A stretch of 64,000 bases of DNA from Candidatus Woesearchaeota archaeon (GCA_018676855.1 JABHDY010000003.1:1-64000); one strand, 5' to 3'; numbered from the stretch's first letter, positions 24,158 through 33,351 are shown. The notes: generated by a model from the letters alone, not told the origin. Program-made: numbers and translations.

Positions 24158-26357
24158 CTGAGTAGAAAACAATTTCTGGCCTTGATAAGCATGTTAACGA
24201 ATAATATTTACATCTTCCACAATTGCTTCCTTCACAATGTTCTCCCATCAAGTATAAGTATTTTTCTTTAGGTATAACACCTGCGTCATATTCCATCTGA
24301 ACAGTATCTCTTGCAACATCATCTCCTTGTGCGATTCTTAATCGTAAATATGGGTCTTCTCTTTCACTACCAACCGTAGGAATTTCAGCATATTCTTTTG
24401 GCCGATCTTCTCCCCGTTCATAACCTTTAAATGCATAAGGATATAAACCGGTTAGTTGTCTTACCCTAGATACATATTGCTTTGCTAATTGTTGTGCTCT
24501 AAATGCTTCATCAGTATCCGGAGCTTCGGCATAAATTTTTAGAAAATGTCCATGAAGAAAAGGAATTTCATCTGTATCTTTTAAAGCAGTTTCAAATTTA
24601 TGAAGAGTATGTGCGCCTGATTTTGTAACTAAATGATCCATGGCATTAGCAATTTTTACTAATTCTTCGTCGTTTCTGATTTTTATCATGCTTCTTTGAG
24701 CTAATTCTCGATATTTTGATTGAATTCCTTCACTCTCAATCTCTTCTCTAGAGAAGTCTTCTGTTTCATAGTGTTCAATATAATTATCAAATCCATGTCT
24801 TAGTTCGTGATCGCCAATCTGTTTCGCGTCTGTTATGGAGCGAATCACTTTTCCACCTGGAACAAGCACAGCTTCACCAAAAATAAACACTCCAGGAATT
24901 GGTAGTGCTGCAGCTTGTGCTTCATCATAGAATAATATTTTATTTACATAAGCGTCCGTGGTAGGGTTACTATCTAACCATTCTGTTACGAATTGAGCCA
25001 TATTTGATGTGATGGATTTTAAACTAGGAATTTTAATTGTAGTAAACTCCCCACCTGCAGACATGATTTCTAAAGTTTTTTGAAAAATCTCAAATTCAAT
25101 GTCAGGATATATGTATTTTAGATCTTCAATGGTTTTTATTCTATTGAATTCTAATTGGTCTGACACTTTTAATCCAAAAGCCAATTCATTAACAACATCA
25201 TTATTAACAGTTACTTGCTCATTATTAACAGTTACTTGCCAGCGATTTGAAGAACTTGTGCGGATAAGAGAATCTTTTTCTTCTTCTTTTAGTACTAATT
25301 CAAAGGCCACACTATTTACTGGATTAATTACTCCTCCATGTTTTGAAAACAGATTGTTAATTGTAAGATAGCTTTCTTTATCACCAGTCTCGCCATCTTC
25401 TTTTATCCCCATTTTTATCCTACCCGTATTAATGCTAAACTCTCCACCACCATCATTATGCACCAACTTAGGTGTCTTCCCTTCCTCCGCCCGCGAAAAA
25501 GCACTAATACTATCACCACCACTCACAGTAATCTCTAAATGGTCCATCTCACTTGGAATAAGCGATGGTGGATCTGTTGAATAGTCATACTTGAGCATGT
25601 CAAACAATTCATTACCGGGAAGAACTTTAACATTTACCTCTTCAGTTTCTGAACTGCTGATACCAATACTACCCTCAGCAATATCAACATAATTTTCTTC
25701 TGGTTTAACAACAGCATCAAAATAAACAGAAACGTCACCAGTTCCGCCTATTTTGTATGTTCCAATCTGTCCAACATCACCACCTTTAACATACGCTTTT
25801 CCTTCCAAAAAAGAAAGACCGTCAACACGATGGGTTGTACCATCACGTAACGTCAAATCTGTTGCCCAATCAATTTTAAAGGTGTCTGATTCCGTAATTT
25901 GATTTTGTGAGATTCCGTCAGGAGCACCAACTTTAATTATACCATCTTTATCAACTAAAAAACTCCAAGATTCTTTTCCAGTAAGAGATAAACTATCCTG
26001 TTCACCACTACTTGCATAAATGATATCATCACTAATATACGCACTACTATCAAAACCCATTACATCTACACTATACTGTTTGAAAATTGCTTCTGGTGCT
26101 GATTGTATTTCAGTCAAATCTGTAAACCTATCTAAATGATCAACTATTTGGTCAACTGTTAACGCAAACTTTTGAACGGGACTTAACGCCCCGATTTGAT
26201 CATCAGAAAGTTCACTTAAATCTAACAAATCAACGGGAACTTGACCAATCTCTGCCGGCGTAAGACCAGATAATTCGTCCACAGCACAATCAGGAGGACA
26301 TTCTGCACTCGCAAACGCTGCTAAAATACAAATAATTATTATTATACTATATTTCAT
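24153..26357 (-). CDS. Secreted protein with HExxH peptidase-like motif
   Basis: 734 residues with signal peptide MKYSIIIIICILAAFASAE. The N-terminal helical repeats (LTPAEIGQVPVDLLDLSELSDD, in part) precede a long beta-rich middle of short repeated strands (about residues 110-350). About residue 525 is GDHELRHGFDNYIEHYE, an HExxH zinc motif with further possible ligands. The last 200 residues are helical and end in cysteines CEGSNCGRCKYYSLTC. A zinc peptidase is plausible but no family is assigned. Its start overlaps the stop of the upstream pilin-signal gene by 11 bases. Confidence 0.6.
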   Translation of the reverse strand: MKYSIIIIICILAAFASAECPPDCAVDELSGLTPAEIGQVPVDLLDLSELSDDQIGALSPVQKFALTVDQIVDHLDRFTDLTEIQSAPEAIFKQYSVDVMGFDSSAYISDDIIYASSGEQDSLSLTGKESWSFLVDKDGIIKVGAPDGISQNQITESDTFKIDWATDLTLRDGTTHRVDGLSFLEGKAYVKGGDVGQIGTYKIGGTGDVSVYFDAVVKPEENYVDIAEGSIGISSSETEEVNVKVLPGNELFDMLKYDYSTDPPSLIPSEMDHLEITVSGGDSISAFSRAEEGKTPKLVHNDGGGEFSINTGRIKMGIKEDGETGDKESYLTINNLFSKHGGVINPVNSVAFELVLKEEEKDSLIRTSSSNRWQVTVNNEQVTVNNDVVNELAFGLKVSDQLEFNRIKTIEDLKYIYPDIEFEIFQKTLEIMSAGGEFTTIKIPSLKSITSNMAQFVTEWLDSNPTTDAYVNKILFYDEAQAAALPIPGVFIFGEAVLVPGGKVIRSITDAKQIGDHELRHGFDNYIEHYETEDFSREEIESEGIQSKYRELAQRSMIKIRNDEELVKIANAMDHLVTKSGAHTLHKFETALKDTDEIPFLHGHFLKIYAEAPDTDEAFRAQQLAKQYVSRVRQLTGLYPYAFKGYERGEDRPKEYAEIPTVGSEREDPYLRLRIAQGDDVARDTVQMEYDAGVIPKEKYLYLMGEHCEGSNCGRCKYYSLTCLSRPEIVFYSE

Positions 26358-26985
26358 TGTTAAATGTAAATCTATATTCCTCCCCGTCTAATAGTGTTGG
26401 ATGAATTATTGTTGCAACAATTTCTGTATCTGTAACAGAGACAATATCAACTACCAAATTATTATCAGATGCGTACGGTACAGTACATGAAACGCATATT
26501 CCTTCATCATACGTATCAATCAATAATCTTGATAATTCAAAAATGTGACGAACATCATAATTTCCATATTCAATAGAATACATGCCAAACTCTTTTTCTT
26601 GAATATCCGTCCCCCTTTCTCCAATAATATCAGTTTCAATGATAATACCAGACGGCGAAAATATTACTTCAGACATTGTCGTTACTGAAAGTGTTTCCAG
26701 ACAATAGGGTAAGTAATAATCAAGATGATTTTCTATCATTAATGCATATTCTTCATCTGTTGGAACTGTTTGTAATGGCCCTATCTCAGGTAAATACATT
26801 CCAATCATGTCAAGTGTCCGAGTCATACCCATTTTCATACAACCTTCAATAAGACCAGTGTACTGTGCATGACTTACAGTATCAATATCTTCAGGAGAAT
26901 CATTAAGTGAAAATAAAAGAAAAATTCCTCCAATAAGTATAATACCAACTATTACATAAATCGTTATCTGTCCTCTTTTGTGCAT
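26347..26985 (-). CDS. Pilin-type-signal surface protein, operon head
   Basis: 212 residues starting MHKRGQITIYVIVGIILIGG, a class III signal: basic Lys-Arg, Gly-Gln, then a hydrophobic helix. The body is beta-rich with few cysteines (CVSCTVPY). Such short proteins are candidates for minor pilins or for tip or assembly subunits. TATA-like TTATATAC lies about 25 bases upstream, directly after the 21-bp shared element. First gene of the run that ends with the membrane protein at 15249. Confidence 0.7.
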   Translation of the reverse strand: MHKRGQITIYVIVGIILIGGIFLLFSLNDSPEDIDTVSHAQYTGLIEGCMKMGMTRTLDMIGMYLPEIGPLQTVPTDEEYALMIENHLDYYLPYCLETLSVTTMSEVIFSPSGIIIETDIIGERGTDIQEKEFGMYSIEYGNYDVRHIFELSRLLIDTYDEGICVSCTVPYASDNNLVVDIVSVTDTEIVATIIHPTLLDGEEYRFTFNNEI

Positions 26986-27016
26986 ACAAGAATGAAATTA
27001 AGAGAGTATATAATAA

Positions 27017-27037
27017 TTTCGTTGGCTACCGTCTATT
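27017..27037 (-). promoter_or_regulatory. 21-bp upstream element, copy 2
   Basis: Perfect copy of the element at 24137-24157, with the same orientation and the same distance to the TATA box, although the flanking bases differ. That pattern points to selection on the site rather than to a large duplication. Confidence 0.65.
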
Positions 27038-27124
27038 AATAACTCATTTTAATAATAATTCTAAAAATAATCGGTTTTTTCTCTATTTCAAATGATTAAT
27101 TTACAACCGAAATCTTTATATATT

Positions 27125-27152
27125 ATATAAGTTTATCTATATATAAGTTTAT
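27125..27152 (+). promoter_or_regulatory. Direct-repeat operator candidate of the toxin-antitoxin pair
   Basis: Two copies of ATATAAGTTTAT (27125-27136 and 27141-27152) spaced 16 bases apart, overlapping the likely TATA box and ending 15 bases before the antitoxin ATG. Binding by the winged-helix antitoxin here would give the usual autorepression of such operons. The assignment is from layout only, and the region is very AT-rich. Confidence 0.4.
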
Positions 27153-27166
27153 ATAATAATCAAAAA

Positions 27167-27427
27167 ATGCAACAAATCCTTCACTATCCAAATCTGAAAA
27201 CAGTTCTTACAGTAGAAAAAGTCCTGCAAGAAGCAGATACAGTAATAACCAAAAGTGAACTCAAGAGAAGACTACCTACCCAGATTATGCATCAAACGCT
27301 CAATTTGATTTTGGAATATTTGGAAAAAAGTGGTAAAATCATCATTGGTACTAAGGGACTAACTTGGACATACAATAATAATCCAAAACTAAAATCTTTG
27401 TTAAGCAGGGCCGTGAGAGTAGCATAA
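27167..27427 (+). CDS. Winged-helix antitoxin
   Basis: 86 residues with a winged-helix pattern: VEKVLQEADTVITKSELKRRL, a recognition helix TLNLILEYLEKSG, and a wing KIIIGTKGLTWTYN. It precedes a RelE-like toxin by a single base, the common archaeal arrangement of a DNA-binding antitoxin and RNase toxin. It should bind and neutralise the toxin and repress the operon. Confidence 0.65.
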   Translation: MQQILHYPNLKTVLTVEKVLQEADTVITKSELKRRLPTQIMHQTLNLILEYLEKSGKIIIGTKGLTWTYNNNPKLKSLLSRAVRVA

Positions 27428-27428
27428 A

Positions 27429-27800
27429 ATGGACAAAGAAGTTTGGGTTGAGTTTTCTGAAGAAGCAGATAGTAGTTATCAAGAACTACAAAAGAAAGTT
27501 ATTGAAGAAAAAGTACAGGGTATTGAGAATTCCCAAAATATACAACTTCTTAAGTCAATAGAAAGAGCAAAAAATAACCTTAAGATTGATCCACAATTTG
27601 GGATACATATCCCAAGAAAAGTTATTTCCAAGACAGTTTCTGCTAGATACGGAACAGATAGACTGTGGAAGATTGATTTAGTTGGATATTGGAGATTAAT
27701 TTACACTATTATTGGTGATGAAATAAAAATAATTTCTTTTGTTTTAGAATTTATGAATCATAAAAGTTATGATAAAGTTTTTGGCTATAGAAAAAAATAA
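27429..27800 (+). CDS. RelE/ParE-superfamily toxin
   Basis: 123 residues. PQFGIHIPRKVI, YGTDRLWKIDLVGYWRLIYTI and FVLEFMNHKSYDKVFGYRKK follow the archaeal RelE-like plan: a WRLIYTI strand, a late Glu/His in a LEFxxHKxYxxxFGY tail. RelE relatives cleave mRNA in the ribosome; the particular target here is not known. It is encoded directly after its antitoxin. Confidence 0.75.
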   Translation: MDKEVWVEFSEEADSSYQELQKKVIEEKVQGIENSQNIQLLKSIERAKNNLKIDPQFGIHIPRKVISKTVSARYGTDRLWKIDLVGYWRLIYTIIGDEIKIISFVLEFMNHKSYDKVFGYRKK

Positions 27801-27807
27801 GTAATTT

Positions 27808-29889
27808 CTAACAAATCTTAGAACCATCTTTAACTTTCTTTACTTTAACTGATCCTTTAGACGTGACCATTTTAGCTTTATTATAGATAACATGACCATC
27901 TTTTACAGTCATTTTAATTTTTAGAAAATCGTTAAATGACACTTCTTTGTGTGATGAAGATAAACCTTCAAACTGAACATCGTCACCCACTTTAGCAGAA
28001 CCAACATTCAACAATTCAACATGTTCACCATCTTCAGCTACCATCACCATCGCTTCGCTCACTTCTCCACGAATCTTAGCTTTTGCTAAATTGACACAAA
28101 ATACAGCTTTCATACCTTCAAGATCCTTTTGATAAAAATGTTCGCGTAAACCAGCAACAACTTGCCTTTTCTCAGATTTAAAATCAACCTTAAGAACATA
28201 CAATTTATCTGCGTCAGGATGATTTTTCACATCAATAATCTTACCAACTTTCATATGTAATGGAAATTCATTTTTGGAAGAAGATTCTTTCATTTCAGGT
28301 ACTTTATCAACTTTGGTAACAAGTATTGCTACTTTTCCTACAGTACCCTTCCATTGAAAATTTATATCGTCCCAGACAAGATTTTTCTCACCTAATGCTT
28401 TCTGTACTTTCATAGCAAATTCTGGTAAGATGGGTTGTACAAGTATTGACAAATTTCTCGCAATGTTAACACAGAAATTTACCTGTGCAGCAGACGTTTC
28501 TTTATTTTTCCATGGTTCAGTTTTTTGAAAATATGCGTTACCAACATCAGCAATTTGTAAAATGTTTTTAACAGCAGATTTAAAATTGAATACGTTATAC
28601 TCTTTCTTCGTTTTTTCAATTAAACCATTAATTTTCTTCACTAAAGCACCTTCAACAGCATTCTCATCCAAAGAATCATAATTTTTCTGCGCAAATGTAA
28701 GTGTCCTATAACAAAAATTGCCCAAATTGCCCATTAACACATTATTAATAACAGCTTTAAAATCGTCAAATTGTAAATCTATATCTGACACTTTTGTATC
28801 TAAATGTGATGCATAATAAAATCGTAACAGTTCTGCTGGAAACAATTTCAAAAAATCTTCTGCAGTAAAAAACGTACCACGAGATTTACTCATTTTCGTA
28901 CCATTAACATTAACAAATCCGTGCGTTAAGAGTTTTGGAAGTGGAATGTCCATCCCCATAAACATTGCTGGCCAAAACAAGTAATGAAAATAGACAATAT
29001 CTTTACCAATGAAATGTTGTACCCTTCCTTTGTACCAATACTCTTTCCAATCCTTACCGTGCTTATCACACCACTTTTTTGTTGATGAAATGTAACCAAT
29101 AGGAGCATCTAACCACACATAAAAATATTTTTTTTCGCCAGTTTCCTTTACAGAGTCAGGAATTTCAAAACCATAATAAGGAGCATCTCTACTAATGCAC
29201 CAATCGTCAAGACCGTTTTTTATCCAACCACATAACCAATTTTTAATTTCTGGCTGTACTCCTGATTCAGGATCGTTCATCCATGTTTCTAATCTTTTAG
29301 AAAATTTCTTCAGTGTAAAAAAGTAATGTTCACTTTCTTTTTGTATAGGATTTTTGGCACATAACACGCAGTGTGGTTCGATTAAGTCTATTCCTTTCAA
29401 AACAGTATTACATTTTTCGCATATGTCACCGTACTGATCATCTTCGCCACAATGTGGACATGATCCTTTCACAAACCTATCTGGTAAGAATCTTTTACAC
29501 GATTCACAGTACATTACAGTCATTTTTTTACGTGTTATATGTCCTTTTTTCTTCAATTCAGTATAGAAAAATTCTGCAAGTTCCTGATTTTCTGGCGTAT
29601 CTGTATGATAATAATTGTCAAAATTAATAAGATAATTCTCAAGTACTTCTTTCTGCTTTTTATAAAATTTAAGTGCAAACGTTCTCGGCTTTTCACCAAC
29701 AGCTTTTGCTTTAATTTCAATGGGTGTACCGTGCATGTCTGCTCCACCCATATAGACAACATTAGTGTTCAACAATTTCATGAACCGGACATACATGTCT
29801 GTCTGAATAAATTCAAGTATGTGGCCAATGTGGAGGGGTCCATTTGCGTACGGTAATGCTGACGTTACAAGTAATGACGTATTTTCCAT
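27808..29889 (-). CDS. metG: Methionyl-tRNA synthetase
   Basis: 693 residues, charges tRNA-Met. LPYANGPLHIGH holds the HIGH motif (residues 20-23). A zinc knuckle CESCKRFLPDRFVKGSCPHC and a second CxxC pair occur at about 125-178, and KMSKS at about 331-335. The C-terminal 130 residues are an OB-fold tRNA-binding domain (VGKIIDVKNHPDADKLYVL...), which is often encoded separately but is fused here. A TATA-like TTTATATAC stands upstream. Confidence 0.96.
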   Translation of the reverse strand: MENTSLLVTSALPYANGPLHIGHILEFIQTDMYVRFMKLLNTNVVYMGGADMHGTPIEIKAKAVGEKPRTFALKFYKKQKEVLENYLINFDNYYHTDTPENQELAEFFYTELKKKGHITRKKMTVMYCESCKRFLPDRFVKGSCPHCGEDDQYGDICEKCNTVLKGIDLIEPHCVLCAKNPIQKESEHYFFTLKKFSKRLETWMNDPESGVQPEIKNWLCGWIKNGLDDWCISRDAPYYGFEIPDSVKETGEKKYFYVWLDAPIGYISSTKKWCDKHGKDWKEYWYKGRVQHFIGKDIVYFHYLFWPAMFMGMDIPLPKLLTHGFVNVNGTKMSKSRGTFFTAEDFLKLFPAELLRFYYASHLDTKVSDIDLQFDDFKAVINNVLMGNLGNFCYRTLTFAQKNYDSLDENAVEGALVKKINGLIEKTKKEYNVFNFKSAVKNILQIADVGNAYFQKTEPWKNKETSAAQVNFCVNIARNLSILVQPILPEFAMKVQKALGEKNLVWDDINFQWKGTVGKVAILVTKVDKVPEMKESSSKNEFPLHMKVGKIIDVKNHPDADKLYVLKVDFKSEKRQVVAGLREHFYQKDLEGMKAVFCVNLAKAKIRGEVSEAMVMVAEDGEHVELLNVGSAKVGDDVQFEGLSSSHKEVSFNDFLKIKMTVKDGHVIYNKAKMVTSKGSVKVKKVKDGSKIC

Positions 29890-29985
29890 CGTACAAGAAA
29901 GAGTAAAATGAGTGTATATAAATATTGCGGGATTTAAAAGTAATATGAGGGAACATTTAAATAAACCACTTTCACAGAAATAATT

Positions 29986-31254
29986 ATGCTAAACCGTATA
30001 AAAAAACTGTTCCAGAAAGAAAAACCGGTAGAAAATGAGACCATTTCAATAAAAGAATTGCAAGGATGGTTCAATACGAAAGTGTCTCAGATTGGTCTTG
30101 ACACATATTTAGTAGATTATTTCACAAAAATTCAACATATTAAAACTCAACTGAAAGAAAAATTACCAATTCTTCAACATAAAGAAATTGCTGAAAAGGA
30201 TGCGAAACAAGTAGAAGATCGTGTGAAGAATATCGTTACGGGCCATAAAGAACATTATTGTAGAGAAATGGAACGTTTTACGGATAACCTTATTCCATTA
30301 GAAAAGAAATGGAAAACTCTTTCTGAGTACCAAGAAGCCATTGAATTCAATACAGAACTAGACAAAGAAATTGATGAATTGGCAAAGAGAACGCATAAAA
30401 GTTATCAAGCTACACAACATTTATTTTTTGAAACTGTCCAAGACGTGTTTAAATCAATGGGAGAATTGAACCTCCTTGTCAAAGATTTCAAAATTACTAT
30501 TGCTAAATATAACATTGATAAAGTAACAGAAATTCAACAATTTATTACACAACTTCATGCTGAAATTGAAAAAGAACATGATTTGAAAAACAAGATTATA
30601 GAAAATGAAAAAGAAATGATAGAAATAACAAAAGAAGTAAAACAAGCGCAGAACGTACATAAAAGTTTATTGGAAAGTGAAAAGTATAAGGAATATACAA
30701 ACTTAAAAAAACAAGTAGAAGACATTGAAAACAAAAATAAAATTGTAGAAAACAACATATTTTCATTCTTTTCAAAATTACAAAAAGCTCTTAAGAAATA
30801 TGAACGTATTGCGTTAGAGAGTAAACCTATACAACCCTACATTGAAAATAGTGTTACTGCATTTTGGAACGATACAGAATTACTAATTGTAGAGATATTA
30901 CAAAAATTGAAACATAACCTGACCAAATTAAATTTGGACGAAAAACAACAAAAAAACATGGTAGCATTAATTCAGAAAAGTGAAACTGGCTATTTGAACG
31001 AATTAAAAATCAAAGGACAAGCAGTACAACAAGAAAAACAATCAATTATGAATGCTATTAAACAAAATTCTATACAGGAAGAGATTGATACAGCAAAGCA
31101 CCATCTTAATACTGTTCAAGAAACGAGCAAAAGAATACAAAATGATGTAGAGGACGTAAAATCAAAAATAGAAAAAATTGACATTAATTCTATCAAACAA
31201 AGTATTAGTACAAAAAGTACTGTAGTATTCCGTGTAACCGTTACGATTCAATAA
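29986..31254 (+). CDS. Coiled-coil protein
   Basis: 422 residues, no signal peptide. From about residue 50 to 400 it is mostly heptad-rich helix, dense in Glu, Lys and Gln, broken by FWNDTELLIVEILQKL near residue 290. It resembles an SMC-like or structural coiled-coil but has no Walker motif. TATA-like TTTAAATAA lies about 30 bases upstream. Function unknown. Confidence 0.6.
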   Translation: MLNRIKKLFQKEKPVENETISIKELQGWFNTKVSQIGLDTYLVDYFTKIQHIKTQLKEKLPILQHKEIAEKDAKQVEDRVKNIVTGHKEHYCREMERFTDNLIPLEKKWKTLSEYQEAIEFNTELDKEIDELAKRTHKSYQATQHLFFETVQDVFKSMGELNLLVKDFKITIAKYNIDKVTEIQQFITQLHAEIEKEHDLKNKIIENEKEMIEITKEVKQAQNVHKSLLESEKYKEYTNLKKQVEDIENKNKIVENNIFSFFSKLQKALKKYERIALESKPIQPYIENSVTAFWNDTELLIVEILQKLKHNLTKLNLDEKQQKNMVALIQKSETGYLNELKIKGQAVQQEKQSIMNAIKQNSIQEEIDTAKHHLNTVQETSKRIQNDVEDVKSKIEKIDINSIKQSISTKSTVVFRVTVTIQ

Positions 31255-31605
31255 TCATCCAGGAGAACATCTACCTTGCCGACATTTTGTTCCAAGGTCT
31301 GTACATGCATATTCAGTAACCATTTCTCTGTTTGTATTTCTATCACATGAATATTCTTTTACAGTTATCTCGTCAACACATTCGTCGGTAAAGACTTCCA
31401 TATTTCCTGTTGAGGGCGTGGTTACCCGTACAACACCGTGCGTTTTTTGCGGATATGTGTTACGTCCATCATTATCTGAACATTCGTACATGGTAGCATC
31501 TGATGCAACCATCCCGACAATATTTCCATAAAGGCCAGAACCTGCAAAAAGAAATAATCCAATAACGACTAAACCAACAAAAAACACCATTTTTATAAGT
31601 CCCAT
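31255..31605 (-). CDS. Small membrane-anchored cysteine-rich protein
   Basis: 116 residues: one N-terminal membrane helix (FFVGLVVIGLFLFAGSG), then a module with six cysteines, YECSDNDGRNTY ... DECVDEITVKEYSC ... YACTDLGTKCRQGRCSPG. The same spacing and a similar order occur in the metzincin-like lipoprotein of unit A (IECEDSDGGRNY ... CWSDERRLQEYVC ... CEEGKC). Probably an extracellular disulfide domain. The stop abuts the convergent coiled-coil gene. Confidence 0.65.
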   Translation of the reverse strand: MGLIKMVFFVGLVVIGLFLFAGSGLYGNIVGMVASDATMYECSDNDGRNTYPQKTHGVVRVTTPSTGNMEVFTDECVDEITVKEYSCDRNTNREMVTEYACTDLGTKCRQGRCSPG

Positions 31606-31642
31606 ATCTATGTAAGAATAATTGTAGTGTTTATAATAATTT

Positions 31643-32047
31643 CTATTTCTTCTTCTTAATTTTCTTTAGTTTTTTTGTAATGGGGATAATCTCTTTACAA
31701 TGTTGACATTCAAGAATGTATGCTTGTACTCCTTTGTATGATTTTCGTTTATAGATAGTAGTAGATTCTCCCTCTTTATTACAATGAGGACACGTATATA
31801 TAGCTTCTAAGGTTAAAGACTCTTCATGTACTGCTTTCTCTTCTGTATATCCACAAGAGGGACATACATATTCTAGAGATCTAGATTTTGGTCTTCCCGT
31901 TTTTGGGTCAACCGGCTTGCCCATTTGATCTTTTTTACACTTTGGACATTCTTTTCTATAAACCCATGCGAGAAGTTTTACATCTTCATTATTTCTGTTT
32001 GTAAAATATAAACATTTATCCATTGATTCAGGTACGTTTAATGCCAT
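31643..32047 (-). CDS. Multi-zinc-ribbon protein
   Basis: 134 residues with four CxxC pairs: CPKC, CPSC, CPHC and CQHC, arranged as two treble-clef or ribbon units, and a very basic tail KKLKKIKKKK. Not a recognised named family. Composition suggests nucleic-acid or ribosome contact. Stands alone between two minus-strand genes. Confidence 0.6.
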   Translation of the reverse strand: MALNVPESMDKCLYFTNRNNEDVKLLAWVYRKECPKCKKDQMGKPVDPKTGRPKSRSLEYVCPSCGYTEEKAVHEESLTLEAIYTCPHCNKEGESTTIYKRKSYKGVQAYILECQHCKEIIPITKKLKKIKKKK

Positions 32048-32111
32048 GTTTTGTATAATTCAGAACTTGTTTAAATAGTTTTGTGTTTATGAAAGAATAA
32101 TGAAAGAAATA

Positions 32112-33302
32112 TTATTTTTGCAATTCTATTCCTAAATCTGCAAGGGCTTCTCTGACATCTTTTAATGACTTTCTTCCAAGTACTTTAGATTTAAGCAACT
32201 CAGCCTCAGTTATTCTTGCTAATTCACCAATAGTTTTAATATCAGCATTTTGTAAATAATTTGCAGTTCGAATACTCAATTCTAATTCATCAACAGATCT
32301 ATCTGCATGCTCTCCAAGTCCAAGTTCTCTTTTTTCTTCTAATTCCTTAACCTTTTTCTGAACCCCAGGGTCATATGGAGCAACAGAGAGAACTTCTTCT
32401 CTTATCCCAGGCATTAATTCTTGCCTCCATTGAGCTCTTTCTTCTCTACGTTGAACTTTATCAAGACGAGATTTAACATTTGCATCTGTGTAGAAACCTC
32501 TAACAGCATTTAATTCCTCAGATCTTGAGGTATGACGTAATTTACGTAATGCCACTGCTTCAATTTGACGTATTCTTTCTGATGTAAAATTAAAATTTTT
32601 GCTGATTTCATTAAGATTTTTAGGTTTCTCATATCCATCAAGACCAAACCGCATTCCAAGAACTCGTTGTTCTTTTTCATTAAGTGTTTTAAGAACATCA
32701 TGTACAATTCCTTTCTTTAAATCTGTCCATGCTAATCCACCATCTCGTACCTTATCAATAATTGTTGTTCCGGCTGTGCGAAATACTTTTTGTAATGCAA
32801 CTTTATCTTGTCCAAGATACGCGTCTTTAAGTGCTAATAGAACTTCTTTTGTAACAGTACCATTCACAGCTAAATGACTTTCACGTGATCCAAAGATTAC
32901 ATCAAATAACATATCGTATGAATTTCTTCTCTCCATATATTCAGGAAGGGCCGTTCTTTCAACAACCGCATCAATTCCTGGTTGATACAATACTTCTCTG
33001 ATTGTTTCATATACTGGTTTATCTTTTGTAATATCAACTAACCCGGTTGGTTCTGGATCAATATCAGAATCAAAAGTAAGTATTAAATGAGCAGCGTTTT
33101 CATCTTTATTATGAGGATTTGTTTCTCTATATGCTTCAACTAACGGATCTTGCCATTCACGTGAACGTCTTCCAACTATGCTCATTCTAGTGGTTGCATC
33201 AGAGACATCATATTTTCCTTTAATAATATCTGTACTAACTCCACATAAATACGTAAGTGCAACTTCCCGTTCTAATTCAGGTGATAATTTTTGTGTTGGC
33301 AT
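32112..33302 (-). CDS. Fusion of bacterial sigma-70 region 4 and RNAP alpha C-terminal domain
   Basis: 396 residues. Residues about 205-262 read [17 protein letters not shown]...[27 protein letters not shown], matching sigma region 4.1-4.2. The -35-contacting E242, R243, R245 and Q246 correspond to E. coli E585, R586, R588 and Q589. Residues about 335-396 match alpha-CTD without gaps (offset 80 from E. coli). R345, N348, G376, K378 and S379 equal R265, N268, G296, K298 and S299, the UP-element contacts; C269 is Y and E302 is D. A probable N-terminal helix-turn-helix occupies residues 1-50; there is no sigma region 2. It is likely a DNA-binding regulator made from bacterial parts. It stands alone, with no bacterial polymerase gene nearby. 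Confidence 0.8.
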   Translation of the reverse strand: MPTQKLSPELEREVALTYLCGVSTDIIKGKYDVSDATTRMSIVGRRSREWQDPLVEAYRETNPHNKDENAAHLILTFDSDIDPEPTGLVDITKDKPVYETIREVLYQPGIDAVVERTALPEYMERRNSYDMLFDVIFGSRESHLAVNGTVTKEVLLALKDAYLGQDKVALQKVFRTAGTTIIDKVRDGGLAWTDLKKGIVHDVLKTLNEKEQRVLGMRFGLDGYEKPKNLNEISKNFNFTSERIRQIEAVALRKLRHTSRSEELNAVRGFYTDANVKSRLDKVQRREERAQWRQELMPGIREEVLSVAPYDPGVQKKVKELEEKRELGLGEHADRSVDELELSIRTANYLQNADIKTIGELARITEAELLKSKVLGRKSLKDVREALADLGIELQK

Positions 33303-33351
33303 AGATTAACAGAAACAGCATTTATTTATAAACTTTACTACTAAAAAATAA

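Noticed and set aside
32112-33302. Bacterial contamination as source of the sigma/alpha-CTD gene
   Set aside because: Flanking genes on both sides (zinc-ribbon protein, MetRS, PLP enzyme, S2P) share the same AT-rich style and archaeal TATA spacing, and the gene has no bacterial operon around it. A chimeric assembly cannot be excluded from sequence alone.
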